Below, piece after piece: positions 37,886-47,495 of a stretch of 64,000 bases of DNA. The translations under genes and the position numbers were made by a program. The notes below the pieces were generated by a model that worked only from the letters and a program-made list of their open reading frames with translations, was not told where the DNA came from and searched no databases. Numbering within the stretch: position 1 is the stretch's first letter; each line of letters opens with the position of its first letter. This DNA is from Planomicrobium stackebrandtii (GTDB taxonomy: Bacteria; Bacillota; Bacilli; Bacillales_A; Planococcaceae): contig NZ_JAUSWB010000001.1 in NCBI RefSeq assembly GCF_030814955.1, forward strand, positions 372,001 to 436,000. The letters run 5' to 3'.

Positions 37886-37914
37886 TTGAAAAACTACTCA
37901 AACACCTTTAGAAT
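37886..37914 (+). promoter_or_regulatory. Sigma-A type promoter of fer
   Basis: TTGAAA (37886-37891) and TAGAAT (37909-37914) with a 17-base spacer, about 50 bases before the fer start. Divergent from ypbB-recQ. Confidence 0.7.
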
Positions 37915-37930
37915 AAATACGATAGTATAA

Positions 37931-38218
<288 letters not shown>

Positions 38219-38230
38219 TGACAAGTAGAA

Positions 38231-38275
38231 AAGGCGCTCGGCAGTGATAAACTGCCGAACGCCTTCTTTTTTGTT
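38231..38275 (+). terminator. Terminator after fer
   Basis: AAGGCG-CT-CGGCAG pairs with CTGCCG-AA-CGCCTT, followed by CTTTTTTG. Stem of 12 bp with a small internal loop. Confidence 0.92.
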
Positions 38276-38280
38276 TTCTA

Positions 38281-38632
38281 TCTTATGCCCGGCAGAGCTA
38301 CACGGGCGCTTATGCTTTTCTTTTATGTCTAGACTTCAGCAGCCAGCCCCTCGAGTCGCTTCAGCCTTTCCAGCAATGGCTGAAGGACGCCATTACCGGT
38401 AAGGCTTCCAGCGCTTGTCGGGGCTAAACGGCTGCTTACGCTTTTCTATGTCTAGACTCCAGCGCCCAGATTCTTGGGTCATAAGTCAACCCAGCTGAGC
38501 GGCAAAGAACGCCACACTTCTGGTCTGTCTTATGCCCGTCGAGGGCCCGCAGGATGCGGGTCAGCTAACCGTTGCGACACGATGTCGCGCCCTTAGGTTA
38601 GCTTCTGCTGTTGGGCGCTTACGCTTTTCTAT
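38281..38632. repeat. Composite intergenic repeat cluster between fer and ribU
   Basis: The ~350 bases hold no gene but contain repeated cores: GCGCTTATGCTTTTC (38306-38320), GCTGCTTACGCTTTTC (38431-38446) and GGGCGCTTACGCTTTTCTAT (38613-38632); TGTCTAGACTTCAGC (38326) and TGTCTAGACTCCAGCGCC (38449); CTTATGCCCG (38283 and 38529). It also holds inverted repeats: CTTCAGCC/GGCTGAAG (38359-38385), CCCGC/GCGGG (38546-38560), AGCTAACC/GGTTAGCT (38563-38602) around GCGACA/TGTCGC. Related to repeats at 22287-22473 and 43890-43953. It abuts the ribU stop codon. Confidence 0.8.
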
Positions 38633-39214
38633 CTATGATAAATAATAGGAACGCTGTTTTTCGATCCACGTGTGCATGCTGCTGAACATCAGCAGGACAA
38701 CTGCAGTCAAAAGCAGGCCTTTGATTAAGTTGAACGGTAAAATTCCCAGAACGATTGTTCCAAATAACACACTGCCTGTTTCAGCTGGCATGTTAAGGAA
38801 ATACGTGTACATCGGCAGAAATACCAAGTAGTTTAAAATACTCATGCCGATTGCCATGGATAGTGTACCCGCAGCCAAGCCGAAAGCCATTCCCTTTTTA
38901 GTTGCTACTTTGTGGTAGATGAAATAAACCGGCAAAATAAACAACAGGCTTGTTACAAAGTTCGCCATGTGGCCAACCGGAACCCCTGTAGGACTTCCTG
39001 CAAACAGCCAATCCAATACGTTCTTAAAGAATGCGACTAAAATTCCTGCTACCGGACCCATTGTAACCGCTGCGATCAGCGCAGGCACATCACTGAAATC
39101 CACTTTCAAAAAAGCAGGTAATGCGGGTAATGGAAAGTTGAAAAGCATCAAAATAAATGAAATACTGCTCAACATTCCGATGACGATCATCGTTTGCAAC
39201 TTCTTGTTCTTCAT
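38633..39214 (-). CDS. ribU: Riboflavin ECF-transporter substrate-binding subunit RibU
   Basis: Membrane S-component that binds riboflavin and works with a shared energy-coupling module encoded elsewhere. 193 residues, about six helices, with the RibU-type stretch VDFSDVPALIAAVTMGPVAGILVAFFKN and GVPVGHMANF. ATG 39214 has AAGGAGAGAGG upstream. Preceded by an FMN riboswitch and terminator, which independently supports a riboflavin substrate. B. subtilis name ypaA. Confidence 0.94.
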   Translation of the reverse strand: MKNKKLQTMIVIGMLSSISFILMLFNFPLPALPAFLKVDFSDVPALIAAVTMGPVAGILVAFFKNVLDWLFAGSPTGVPVGHMANFVTSLLFILPVYFIYHKVATKKGMAFGLAAGTLSMAIGMSILNYLVFLPMYTYFLNMPAETGSVLFGTIVLGILPFNLIKGLLLTAVVLLMFSSMHTWIEKQRSYYLS

Positions 39215-39271
39215 ATTCCTCTCTCCTTGTAGTGATTCACCAGAAGAAAAGCTTGGACCTAGCATTTACAT

Positions 39272-39303
39272 ATAAAATCCCTTAAGCAATAATAACTTAA
39301 GGG
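39272..39303 (-). terminator. Riboswitch-controlled terminator before ribU
   Basis: Minus strand CCCTTAAG and CTTAAGGG pair, followed by ATTTTAT, between the FMN aptamer and the ribU ribosome site. Expected to form when FMN is bound. Confidence 0.8.
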
Positions 39304-39357
39304 AGAAAAGGCACACTTAATAAGCGTTCCGTCTACATGTAAACGACAAACGTCCGC

Positions 39358-39488
39358 ACCTTCACCTTCTCCCATCCAGACTATACTGTCGGCTTTGGAA
39401 TCTCACCAAATCCTGCGTTTTACGGCTCGCGGGCTTATGAACAGAGTTCAATTACCGCCGGTAGGGACTTGCACCCTGCCCCGAAGAT
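39358..39488 (-). ncRNA. FMN riboswitch (RFN element)
   Basis: The minus strand has the conserved aptamer parts in order: ATCTTCGGGGCAGGGTG, AAGTCCCTACCGGCGGT, AGCCCGCGAGC, GGATTTGGTGAGATTCC, AAAGCCGACAGTATAG and TCTGGATGGGAGAAGGTGA-like closing helix. These match the RFN consensus. FMN binding should switch off ribU through the terminator at 39272-39303. The gap 39215-39568 is thus fully explained by leader RNA plus the palindrome upstream. Confidence 0.97.
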
Positions 39489-39526
39489 GAATCGATATTT
39501 TGTTATGCCCTAATCTTAGTATATAG

Positions 39527-39564
39527 AAAGAGCGTTGTAAACAAATTTGTTTACAACGCTCTTT
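39527..39564. terminator. 38-bp perfect palindrome, probable bidirectional terminator
   Basis: AAAGAGCGTTGTAAACAAA is followed immediately by its exact reverse complement, giving a 19-bp stem. It follows the rsiX stop by 5 bases on the minus strand (trailing TTCTATAT) and is followed by TTTTAT on the plus strand. Position fits termination of sigX-rsiX ahead of the ribU leader. Confidence 0.8.
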
Positions 39565-39568
39565 TATC

Positions 39569-40768
39569 TTACTGTAATGGCCATTCCAACAGATTAGGGG
39601 CTGCCGGAATCGGCAACGGCTGGCTAAAGTCGAATCCATTCCAAGTTTCAGAATGCAACCCGTCCACCTCTACCTTTTTCCCGAATGCATCAGCAGTCAA
39701 TGCAAAGCTTTCAATCATTCGAACAGCTTCCAAAGGATCCAGTGAACTTAAATCGAGTCCATCTTCAAATTGGACTTGTACAAGGTCTGCTGTTTCCGAA
39801 ACTCGAACTTCAATATTTTGCGGAATTGTTGCCCCATAAAAATCATTGGGGCTTTCTGCAAGTGCACGAATTGCCTCGCTCGCAGCAGTAAACGGCATAT
39901 CATATCCGGGTGCAAGGTAAACATCACCCGTTGAAGATTCAAAGGAATAATAGGCAACGTTTTCTTCCATCGCCACTACCGGTTCGACCGGACCGATTTC
40001 AGAAAACTCTGCTGCTGAACCGTCTTCGTTGGCCACTTCAATTTGCTCCACATCCGTAAACGTCTCTGTCAGCGTATTAAAGTAAACTCCCATGCTGGCA
40101 GAAGCAAGGTCATACTGGTGATCCTGTGGCAGCAGATGGCGAATGCCGCCAGTTATTTCCTCAAATCTTCCTATATACGGATGATACTCATCAAATCCCA
40201 GCAGCTCTTCATCAATATCACCAGCGTATTCCTGATACAGATCAAACGATGATGGGGTTTCACCTCCGAATGCCGATTCTGTCTGATCACGGGGAATCAG
40301 GAAGGAAACGGGCACCACATATGCGTTCTCGGTCAGTCCAATAGTCATTAAAGTTTGATCCCCGATGCTGTCTTCATAAACAGCTGTGCGCAGTGGAGCG
40401 TCAACCTGGGCTGATGAAAACTGGCCAGACTCTTCAGCTTCCGAATCTTCGGTTTCTGAAAATCCTGCAGCTTCTTCTTGCGCCTGATCCTCTGCTTCGC
40501 TCGTAGCTGCTGAATCTTCAGTTGATTCCTGGGGATTTTGAGCAGTATCAATGCCATTTTGACTGATGATAGTGGCTACCAATATTCCAACTGTGATAAA
40601 TCCCAAGGCGGCTACCAGCAATGGAAGCCACTTTTTCGGACGTTTTTGAACCTTTTCATTGTGGGCAAGCCGATTGTAAACTTCTTCTTTTGACCGGTTG
40701 TCTTTGATAGCGGGGAAATCCTTTAACAAATCTTCGATGGAGTCATCGGTCCATTTGCTATTCGGCAT
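39569..40768 (-). CDS. rsiX: Anti-sigma factor for the adjacent ECF sigma factor (RsiX-like)
   Basis: 399 residues: cytoplasmic part (1-46), one membrane helix (about 47-69), a Ser/Glu/Ala-rich acidic linker, and a large outer domain of about 270 residues that I cannot subdivide. The layout fits RsiX, which holds SigX at the membrane. It overlaps sigX by 11 bases. ATG 40768 uses AAGGGGGAG; an ATG two codons earlier is too near that site. The recognition of the pair rests on context and topology. Confidence 0.82.
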   Translation of the reverse strand: MPNSKWTDDSIEDLLKDFPAIKDNRSKEEVYNRLAHNEKVQKRPKKWLPLLVAALGFITVGILVATIISQNGIDTAQNPQESTEDSAATSEAEDQAQEEAAGFSETEDSEAEESGQFSSAQVDAPLRTAVYEDSIGDQTLMTIGLTENAYVVPVSFLIPRDQTESAFGGETPSSFDLYQEYAGDIDEELLGFDEYHPYIGRFEEITGGIRHLLPQDHQYDLASASMGVYFNTLTETFTDVEQIEVANEDGSAAEFSEIGPVEPVVAMEENVAYYSFESSTGDVYLAPGYDMPFTAASEAIRALAESPNDFYGATIPQNIEVRVSETADLVQVQFEDGLDLSSLDPLEAVRMIESFALTADAFGKKVEVDGLHSETWNGFDFSQPLPIPAAPNLLEWPLQ

Positions 40769-41291
40769 TTTCATCTCCCCCTTCCCTCGCTGTTAATTTT
40801 TCACGCAAGGCTTTGATTGCGCGGTGCTGAGTTGTTTTTACTTTTCCTTCTGTCCAGCCTAATACATCTGCGGTTTCCGCTATTGATAAGTCCTGGAAAA
40901 AGCGCATGATAATGACCATTTTTTGGTCTCCTGTGCAAGTGTCCAAGGTTTTGTACAGCAGCACTTTATCTTCATTCAGCAATGAAACTTCTTCAGGAAT
41001 CCGCTCCGACGAAACCAATTGCTGTGTTTCCCAATCAAAATATTCCATCGAATGCTTTTTGCGTACAGCCGTTTTTCGAAAATGGTCAATTGCCACGTTT
41101 TTTGCAATCGAAAAAAGCCATGTTTTCTCAGAGCTTTTCCCTTCAAAACGATCGTAAGCCCGAAAAGCACGTATATATACTTCATGCATCAAATCTTCCG
41201 ACAGATGCCTGTTTTTCACCAAGTAAATTAAAAACTGGAAAACATCCTGGTGATACTCTTCGTACAACCGATGGAAAACGGAGTCATTCAA
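40758..41291 (-). CDS. sigX: ECF RNA polymerase sigma factor SigX
   Basis: 177-residue ECF sigma factor: region 2 (YHQDVFQFLIYLVKNRHLSEDLMHEVYIRAFRAYDRF) and region 4 helix-turn-helix (DLSIAETADVLGWTEGKVKTTQHRAIKAL). In B. subtilis SigX governs cell-envelope charge and peptide resistance genes. Follows resE, as in B. subtilis. Start TTG 41291 with GGGGGGAG upstream. A matching ECF promoter lies just ahead, indicating autoregulation. Confidence 0.9.
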   Translation of the reverse strand: MNDSVFHRLYEEYHQDVFQFLIYLVKNRHLSEDLMHEVYIRAFRAYDRFEGKSSEKTWLFSIAKNVAIDHFRKTAVRKKHSMEYFDWETQQLVSSERIPEEVSLLNEDKVLLYKTLDTCTGDQKMVIIMRFFQDLSIAETADVLGWTEGKVKTTQHRAIKALREKLTAREGGDENAE

Positions 41292-41316
41292 TATACTCCC
41301 CCCGTTCTTAGGATTA

Positions 41317-41342
41317 GTCGTCTTGGTCTTTGTAAAGTTACA
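41317..41342 (-). promoter_or_regulatory. ECF (SigX-type) autoregulatory promoter of sigX
   Basis: Minus strand TGTAAC (41342-41337), 16 bases, CGAC (41320-41317). This is the -35/-10 form known for SigX promoters (TGTAAC with about 17 bases to CGAC). It overlaps the resE stop and lies about 25 bases before the sigX start. Confidence 0.65.
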
Positions 41343-43119
41343 TATTCTTTAATGGCAGCAAAAAGACAAATGAAGTACCTTGTCCAACAGTACTCTCTGC
41401 AAAGATTTTGCCTTCATGAACTTTAATGATGTTGCTGGCGATTGCCAACCCAAGACCTGTTCCACCTGTGCCAAGTGTTCTTGCTTTATCTGCTTTGTAG
41501 AATCGTTCAAAAACAAACTCCAAATCTTTTTCCGAAATTCCGATTCCATTATCGTTGATTGATATCTTTGCATACTCCTGTTGTTGTTCGACACGGACTA
41601 CTACTTGCCCTTCTTTAGGCGTGTGACGAATTGCGTTATCTATCAAATTGGTCATGACTTGTTCGATCCGATCTTCGTCAATTTCACTGGCTGCCCAGTC
41701 ATCAAGTGTGGTTTCGAAAGTCAATTGAACACCGCTGTCTTTGGCAATTTGCGAAAACTTGAGGGTCATGCGTTCAATAGCATTGTTCAATTGGACAATT
41801 TCCTTGTAAATCCGCATATGGCCAGATTCCATCCGCGCCAGATTTAACAAATCCGTAACCAATCTGCCCATCCGCTGCGATTCTTCATAGATGATTTTGG
41901 TCATCTCACGGCGTTCTTCTTCCGTTGCGCCGACGTCATCCAAGATGGCTTCGCTATAGCCTTGCAGCATAGCAATCGGGGTACGCAGTTCATGCGAAAC
42001 ATTGGCGATAAAATCTTCTCTAAGCTTCTCCAGGCGATGCTGCTCGGTCATGTTATGCAAAACTGCCACTGCGCCCCGGATGGAAGCTCCACTGTACAAG
42101 GGGCTGAAATTGATGGCATAGTAAGCTCCCTCAATTTCCAGTTCCTCTTCAATTTCTTCTTCAAAAACCAGCACATGATCAAGCATATGGAGCATCTCGG
42201 CTGGCAGAGGCTGAGCTTCAGTGGAACCATTTTTAAAGACCCATTGCTGCATGAGTTTCTCTGCCGGCGGATTGCTCAGTAAAACAGTTTTGTCCTGATT
42301 AAAGGTAATGACGGCATCCGCCATCGACGTCAATATGCTCGATAATTGTTCTTTTTCCTGGTTGATCACTTCCACATGATGCTTTAATTGGCGTCCCATT
42401 TGATTGAAGGCTGTCGCCAACTGGCCAATCTCGTCACTGGAAGTTGCTCTGACCTTTGTATCGAAATTGCCTTTTGCCAGTTCAAATGCACCTTCCCGCA
42501 TTTTTCGAAGCGGTGAAGTAATTCGCGATGATAGGAAGAAAGCAAAAAAGGTTGTTAATAAAAGGGCAATAAAGGCTGACAAGAAAACAATATTGGTTGT
42601 CCGCTCAGCAGTTCGATCCATAACTTCCAATGACTGATATATGAACACCACACCGTGCTGTTCTTCTCCTGTTTGCAGCGGGCTGGCCAGTACAATATAT
42701 GATTCCAAACGATTTTGTTCTGTCAATGAAGGCAGGAGCATTTCTTTCATTACCGTCTCATCCGATTCAAATACTTGCTGAAAAGATGGTTCGTTTAATA
42801 TTTTTTCACGGGTTTCAGAACCGTTCAGTCCGTCATGAATATAGTAGCTATCGTCATAAGGCACTTCTGCTATTACCGCATTGGTTTCTGTTCCGATAAC
42901 ATCTTCGATAATTTCCAGCGAACTTGCCACTTCAGCATGATCGTTGAAAATATTTGCGATCATGTTCGCTTCGCTGTTCAATGTTTCTTCTACGGTTTCG
43001 CTATGATAGTTTCCAAGAAACTCCAAAAGCAGAACTGTCACAATAAAAAGGACAAAGGAAACGAGAAGCAGGATCGTAATCCAAAGCTTCCCGACAACAC
43101 TATTCCATATTCTATTCAT
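41338..43119 (-). CDS. resE: Sensor histidine kinase ResE
   Basis: Kinase that phosphorylates ResD in response to oxygen limitation or the redox state of respiration. 593 residues: helix 1 (about 10-32), extracytoplasmic domain, helix 2 (about 177-197), HAMP, PAS (about 260-355), HisKA with His376 in FIANVSHELRTP, and the ATPase domain with NLIDNAIRHTP, DNGIGI and GTGGTGLGLAI. ATG 43119 overlaps the resD stop by 8 bases and has GAGG upstream. Confidence 0.94.
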   Translation of the reverse strand: MNRIWNSVVGKLWITILLLVSFVLFIVTVLLLEFLGNYHSETVEETLNSEANMIANIFNDHAEVASSLEIIEDVIGTETNAVIAEVPYDDSYYIHDGLNGSETREKILNEPSFQQVFESDETVMKEMLLPSLTEQNRLESYIVLASPLQTGEEQHGVVFIYQSLEVMDRTAERTTNIVFLSAFIALLLTTFFAFFLSSRITSPLRKMREGAFELAKGNFDTKVRATSSDEIGQLATAFNQMGRQLKHHVEVINQEKEQLSSILTSMADAVITFNQDKTVLLSNPPAEKLMQQWVFKNGSTEAQPLPAEMLHMLDHVLVFEEEIEEELEIEGAYYAINFSPLYSGASIRGAVAVLHNMTEQHRLEKLREDFIANVSHELRTPIAMLQGYSEAILDDVGATEEERREMTKIIYEESQRMGRLVTDLLNLARMESGHMRIYKEIVQLNNAIERMTLKFSQIAKDSGVQLTFETTLDDWAASEIDEDRIEQVMTNLIDNAIRHTPKEGQVVVRVEQQQEYAKISINDNGIGISEKDLEFVFERFYKADKARTLGTGGTGLGLAIASNIIKVHEGKIFAESTVGQGTSFVFLLPLKNM

Positions 43120-43828
43120 TGCCAACCTCGAATTTATAGCCGACGCCCCAGACAGTGACAATCATCTTCGCTGCAGATTCCGAAACGCGGTTCAATTTTT
43201 CACGCAATCGTTTAACATGCGTATCGACAGTCCGCAAGTCACCGAAAAAGTCGTAATGCCAAACTTCTTTCAGCAAATGCTCACGGTCAAAAACTTTATC
43301 CGGTGCTTTTGCTAAAAAGTACAATAGTTCGTATTCTTTTGGGGTTAAATTCACTTCTACACCATCAGCAGTTACGCGGTGTGCATCGTGATCGATCGTC
43401 AGGTGCGGGAATACTACCAGGTCTTTAGAGACGGTCGAGTTGGAAATTGGCGAATATGCCGATGAACGCCGCAAAATTGCTTTGACACGCAGCACCACTT
43501 CTCTCGGACTGAATGGCTTAACAATATAATCATCCGCGCCGGACTCAAAACCTTCCACTCGATTGGCCTCTTCTCCTTTGGCGGTAAGCATAATAATTGG
43601 TGTCATTTTTGTTTCGCGCAACTCAGTAGCCACTTCTACCCCATCTTTTTCGGGCATCATTAAATCCAGCAGGATGCAATGATAATCTTTTTCCATTGCC
43701 ATTTCCAATGCCTGGACGCCATTTTCAGCTTCTTCCACCGAATAGCCTTCACGCTCCAGATACATTTTCAACAATCTGCGAATCCGTTCCTCGTCATCCA
43801 CTACCAACACCGTAATCTCTTCCGACAT
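43112..43828 (-). CDS. resD: Response regulator ResD
   Basis: OmpR-type regulator of aerobic and anaerobic respiration genes. Receiver with Asp11, Asp12 and phospho-acceptor Asp55 (LLDLMMPEKDG), then Lys in MLTAKG; winged-helix domain from about 135 (LTPKEYELLYFLAKAP, RTVDTHVKRLREKL). 238 residues. Upstream gap to resC holds a repeat and terminator, so resDE has its own promoter. Confidence 0.95.
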   Translation of the reverse strand: MSEEITVLVVDDEERIRRLLKMYLEREGYSVEEAENGVQALEMAMEKDYHCILLDLMMPEKDGVEVATELRETKMTPIIMLTAKGEEANRVEGFESGADDYIVKPFSPREVVLRVKAILRRSSAYSPISNSTVSKDLVVFPHLTIDHDAHRVTADGVEVNLTPKEYELLYFLAKAPDKVFDREHLLKEVWHYDFFGDLRTVDTHVKRLREKLNRVSESAAKMIVTVWGVGYKFEVGNE

Positions 43829-43889
43829 GATAACCCCTCCAACTTTCTTCTGTTATGTTTCATTGTACCGATAACTCTGTCAAAAATAA

Positions 43890-43953
43890 AGAAAAGCATA
43901 AGCACCATGCAGATTTGACGGGCATAAGCCACAATGGCGAAGCGGCGTTTCAT
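43890..43953. repeat. Dispersed repeat member between resD and resC (inverse orientation)
   Basis: Contains GAAAAGCATAAGCACC then GACGGGCATAAGCC and TGGCGAAGCGGCGTTTCA. Read on the opposite strand these align with 22411-22440 and with the CTTATGCCCG and GCTTATGCTTTTC cores at 38281-38532. No gene lies in 43829-44045. Confidence 0.65.
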
Positions 43954-44006
43954 CCCTCACAAAGTGCATTACAAACTTGCAATTTGCATATTGGTACCTG
44001 GACAAT

Positions 44007-44037
44007 AATAAAAGCCTTTTCCGTTACCGGAAAAGGC
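44007..44037 (-). terminator. Terminator after resC
   Basis: GCCTTTTCCG (44014-44023) and CGGAAAAGGC (44028-44037) form a 10-bp stem; on the minus strand it is followed by TTTTATT. Ends resABC ahead of resD. Confidence 0.88.
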
Positions 44038-44045
44038 CCGTCTCT

Positions 44046-45230
44046 TTATGCGTAAGAATGCAATCCGGCAATTATTAAATTGACAGCAACCAGGTTGAAC
44101 ATGATGATTGCAAAGCCGATAACTGCCAGCCATGCGGATTTTTCACCTTGCCACCCTTTGCCCAAACGCAAATGCAGGTAAGCAGCATAGAACAGCCAAG
44201 TGATCAGTGCCCATACTTCTTTCGGGTCCCATCCCCAGAAACGGGACCAGGCGATTTGTGCCCAGATCATGGCGAAAACCAACGCACCCAAAGTGAATAT
44301 TGGGAAACCAATAATAATGGCGCGGTAGCCAATTTCATCCATCAGCTGCAAATTGACATTTTTGACAAAAGGTTTTAACAGCGCTGAGATGCGTTTTCTG
44401 AAAATCAAGCGAATCAACCAGTAAAGGATTGTACCGACGAGTACAGACCAGACTACGGTCGTCAGTTTTCCAGCATGGACAAGCGCCGGCGTTTCAACTA
44501 AAGGCGTCATTGCGCCGTCGGTTAAAGCCACATACTCATTCATACCAAAAATAGGAGGCATAGCATAAGTAATGGCAGCTTCCTGATCTTCTTTATCTAC
44601 ATAAGTGAATTCGGCTTCATAGCCGGTTAGAGAAAAGAAAGAACTGACTACAACAAATCCAACAACCAGGACTAATGAGTACATCATAGCTTCCAACCAG
44701 AAACGCTGCTTGGATTTCTTTGCAGGATCCACTACTTTCAGCAGATAGATCAAGCCTGCAGCAGCGCTGATGGCGAGAATCCCCTCTGCAATAACAACTG
44801 TGCTGACGTGAATCGCCAACCAGCTTGTTTGAAGAGCCGGAATAAGCGGACTTACTTCACTCGGGAACATACTCGCAAATGCGATGATCAATAAAGCTAC
44901 AGGCAATACGATCATGCCGAGAACCGCCGTTTTGTATAGGAAATACAAAATAATGAATCCTCCGACTAACGTCATGCCGAAAGCAGTAGTGAATTCAAAC
45001 ATATTGCTGAGTGGTGCGTGGCCTGTTGCTCCCCAGCGAGTAAAGAAATACCCAAGGTTCGCCGCAAAGCCAATCAGTGTAATAGTGATTGCAACTTTGC
45101 CCCACCGTTTTTCAGAGTTGAATGTTCCTTCTTTATTGCCTTTTACTGCTCCACCAAAAACAAATGTAGCAATCAAGTAGGCAACAAACGCCACATATAG
45201 AAGATTTGAACTTAAATCGGCTAAATTCAT
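44046..45230 (-). CDS. resC: Cytochrome c maturation protein ResC (CcsA type)
   Basis: Polytopic membrane protein that, with ResB, moves haem outward and attaches it to apocytochromes c such as QcrC. 394 residues, about eight helices; the haem-binding signature [14 protein letters not shown] lies near 335 and conserved histidines occur in AIHVST and YAAYLHLR. Start overlaps the resB stop (ATGA). Confidence 0.94.
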   Translation of the reverse strand: MNLADLSSNLLYVAFVAYLIATFVFGGAVKGNKEGTFNSEKRWGKVAITITLIGFAANLGYFFTRWGATGHAPLSNMFEFTTAFGMTLVGGFIILYFLYKTAVLGMIVLPVALLIIAFASMFPSEVSPLIPALQTSWLAIHVSTVVIAEGILAISAAAGLIYLLKVVDPAKKSKQRFWLEAMMYSLVLVVGFVVVSSFFSLTGYEAEFTYVDKEDQEAAITYAMPPIFGMNEYVALTDGAMTPLVETPALVHAGKLTTVVWSVLVGTILYWLIRLIFRKRISALLKPFVKNVNLQLMDEIGYRAIIIGFPIFTLGALVFAMIWAQIAWSRFWGWDPKEVWALITWLFYAAYLHLRLGKGWQGEKSAWLAVIGFAIIMFNLVAVNLIIAGLHSYA

Positions 45231-46885
45231 GACAGTGTTTCACCTTCCTTTTCCGCTTTCTCTACTTTATCGATTTCATCCTGCTGATCTGTGTAAGCGG
45301 GCAATGACGCATATTCCACAACTCGATCAAGATCTTTTTTCAAGCCGAACCAGTTTTTATTGGTGTGGCCGGCTAACAAGACCGTACCATCCGCCTTCTG
45401 CTGTATCCAGAAACGACGGTGATTAAAGTACATTCCTTGCGCTACACCGATCATAAAGATTAAACCGCCAAGCCCAAGAATCGGCAAAGTGCTGTCTTTC
45501 CGTACGGTAAGGCCCGAAACATCCCGTGTATCTGCACTTAGGAAAGTTAATTTAAAGTCATTTTCTCCTAAAGGCTCCACAGTATTTTGAATCGTAATAA
45601 AACTGGTTTCTCCTTCAGGTGTTTCCGGAGTAGTCAATTCCACCAAGAAACCGGGATTGTTTGGCAATGGCGTTGCCGTTTGCGGTTCACCATTTTCAAA
45701 CCCTGAAAAATCCGGATAATATCCAAGCAATTCAACCGTTGACCCGCCTTCGAGTTCATAGTTGTCGACCGGATTGATTAAATCTATGGTCAATTCACCA
45801 AGCGATTCTTCTGTTTCTTTATTCGTCAGTGCAAACGTCATTGCTTTCAGCTCATCCAACCTGAAATCCATCTGGTAGATGGCATAGCCATCAAACTTCA
45901 ACGGCTGGTTGACACGAATCGGGTACTCTGCCACAACTTCTTGGCTATCAGCTGCGCCAGGCAATGCGTCTTCCGAATTTTGATAAAGCACAACATCTGT
46001 CTGATAATTCTTTGCTACCGTACCGACACGGTCCAAGGCTTCACCGAAAACTTCTTCTCCGCCTTCACCTGTATAATTTTCAAGTGCAAATCCTTTGTTT
46101 TCAAGGTAGTAGCCCGGCACTTCAGGAATGGCTCTTGTTTCGCCTTCACGCAGCCATAGGCTTTCATCAATATAAAACCCTGGAATCATGCGCAGCATGA
46201 CGCCAAAAAGGAAGATGATCAAGCCGATATGATTTACGTAGGGACCCCATCTGGAAAAGCGGCCTTTTTCAGCTAACAGCCCATTTTTATCCGTCCGGAC
46301 ATTGTATTTCAATTCTTTTAACTTTGTTTCCGCCTTCTCCAGCGTATCTTCAGCTGCAGGACCGCTTCCATAGATGCGCTGTTTGTCCATAAAGCTGGGA
46401 TGGCGCAGAACCCGTTGATTTTTTAATGACTTATAAAGCGGTACAAAACGGTCTAGGCTGGCAATTACCAGCGAAATAGCCAACATTCCGACTAACGCGA
46501 TAAACCAATAGGAGCTGTACAGATCGTGGAACCCTAGCGCATGATAGACGCGTCCAATACTGCCATACGTATCAGCATAATATGCTTGGATTGTCGCCTC
46601 AGTGCTCGCAGGAACAAAAGCCTGCTGCGGAAGTATTGTTCCAATGGCTGCTGCTACCAGCAGGACCACAATAATGCTGACTCCCACTTTAACACTTGAA
46701 AAGAAATTCCAAATTTTGTCGATAATTGATTTGTTGTAAGTTTGTGAACGTCTGGCCGTTCCTTCGTATCGCATGTCCACCAGTTTGCTGTTTTGATCTT
46801 TTTCAGTCAAAGACCGCCCGCACGACTCACAAAGTTTCGTACCAGGCGGATTCGTATGACCGCATTGACATTGTAAATTCTCCAT
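45227..46885 (-). CDS. resB: Cytochrome c maturation protein ResB with zinc-ribbon start
   Basis: 552 residues. An amino-terminal zinc ribbon ([18 protein letters not shown]; four Cys) precedes the ResB core, with helices near 60-85, 120-145, 200-220 and about 480-500 and a large outer domain between. ATG 46885 has AAGGAG upstream; an earlier in-frame codon is not supported. Works with ResC; ResA supplies reduced cysteines. The zinc ribbon also exists in B. subtilis ResB as I recall, so it is normal for this group. Confidence 0.92.
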   Translation of the reverse strand: MENLQCQCGHTNPPGTKLCESCGRSLTEKDQNSKLVDMRYEGTARRSQTYNKSIIDKIWNFFSSVKVGVSIIVVLLVAAAIGTILPQQAFVPASTEATIQAYYADTYGSIGRVYHALGFHDLYSSYWFIALVGMLAISLVIASLDRFVPLYKSLKNQRVLRHPSFMDKQRIYGSGPAAEDTLEKAETKLKELKYNVRTDKNGLLAEKGRFSRWGPYVNHIGLIIFLFGVMLRMIPGFYIDESLWLREGETRAIPEVPGYYLENKGFALENYTGEGGEEVFGEALDRVGTVAKNYQTDVVLYQNSEDALPGAADSQEVVAEYPIRVNQPLKFDGYAIYQMDFRLDELKAMTFALTNKETEESLGELTIDLINPVDNYELEGGSTVELLGYYPDFSGFENGEPQTATPLPNNPGFLVELTTPETPEGETSFITIQNTVEPLGENDFKLTFLSADTRDVSGLTVRKDSTLPILGLGGLIFMIGVAQGMYFNHRRFWIQQKADGTVLLAGHTNKNWFGLKKDLDRVVEYASLPAYTDQQDEIDKVEKAEKEGETLS

Positions 46886-46898
46886 CCAAAAAATCTCC

Positions 46899-47459
46899 TT
46901 ATTCAGGTTTGATTTCTTCCATAAACCCTTCAATATCCTGTTCTGTCATTTCTCCTGTAACGATGCGCTGAATGTTGCCGTCCGGGTTAACAAGAACGGT
47001 GGTTGGCAATGGCCTTATGCTGTAGGCCGTCATTACACTTTTTGTTTTATCGATCACTACTGGAAAAGACAAACCATATTGATCAGCGAAAGATTGGACT
47101 TCAAAATCAGATTGAGCAATATTTATCGCGAGCACTTGAACACCATCGTTCGAGAAAGCCTCATACTGCCGATCCATAGCTGGCATTTCTTTCGCACATG
47201 GTTTACACCAAGTACCCCAGAAATTCAAAAAGACTCCTTGGCCTTCATAATCCGATAGTTTATGGTCGTTGCCTTCAAGATCCACCAGGGTAAAGTCAGG
47301 TGCTTTATCTCCGACTTCCAACAGGCTGACTTCCTCGGCTGTAGCACTGTTGTAGATGGTATAGCCAATGGCAGCTATTAAAATTGCCAAAATAATGGTT
47401 CTCATTACTGCTCTTTTTTTCTTTTTGTCGTTCTTTTGTGGAACTGCTCGTTCATCCAT
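46899..47459 (-). CDS. resA: Thiol-disulfide oxidoreductase ResA
   Basis: Membrane-tethered thioredoxin-like protein keeping apocytochrome c cysteines reduced. Helix at about 18-36, then the thioredoxin domain with WGTWCKPC (Cys85, Cys88), and a cis-Pro loop RPLPTTVLV. 186 residues. First gene of resABC, 13 bases from resB. Confidence 0.95.
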   Translation of the reverse strand: MDERAVPQKNDKKKKRAVMRTIILAILIAAIGYTIYNSATAEEVSLLEVGDKAPDFTLVDLEGNDHKLSDYEGQGVFLNFWGTWCKPCAKEMPAMDRQYEAFSNDGVQVLAINIAQSDFEVQSFADQYGLSFPVVIDKTKSVMTAYSIRPLPTTVLVNPDGNIQRIVTGEMTEQDIEGFMEEIKPE

Positions 47460-47495
47460 GCTTGTTCCTCCTTCGAGGGATATTATGCAAACTTA

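Noticed and set aside
39527..39564. Terminal inverted repeat of a transposable element
   Set aside because: The two arms touch each other, no second end or transposase is found, and the site fits a terminator after rsiX.
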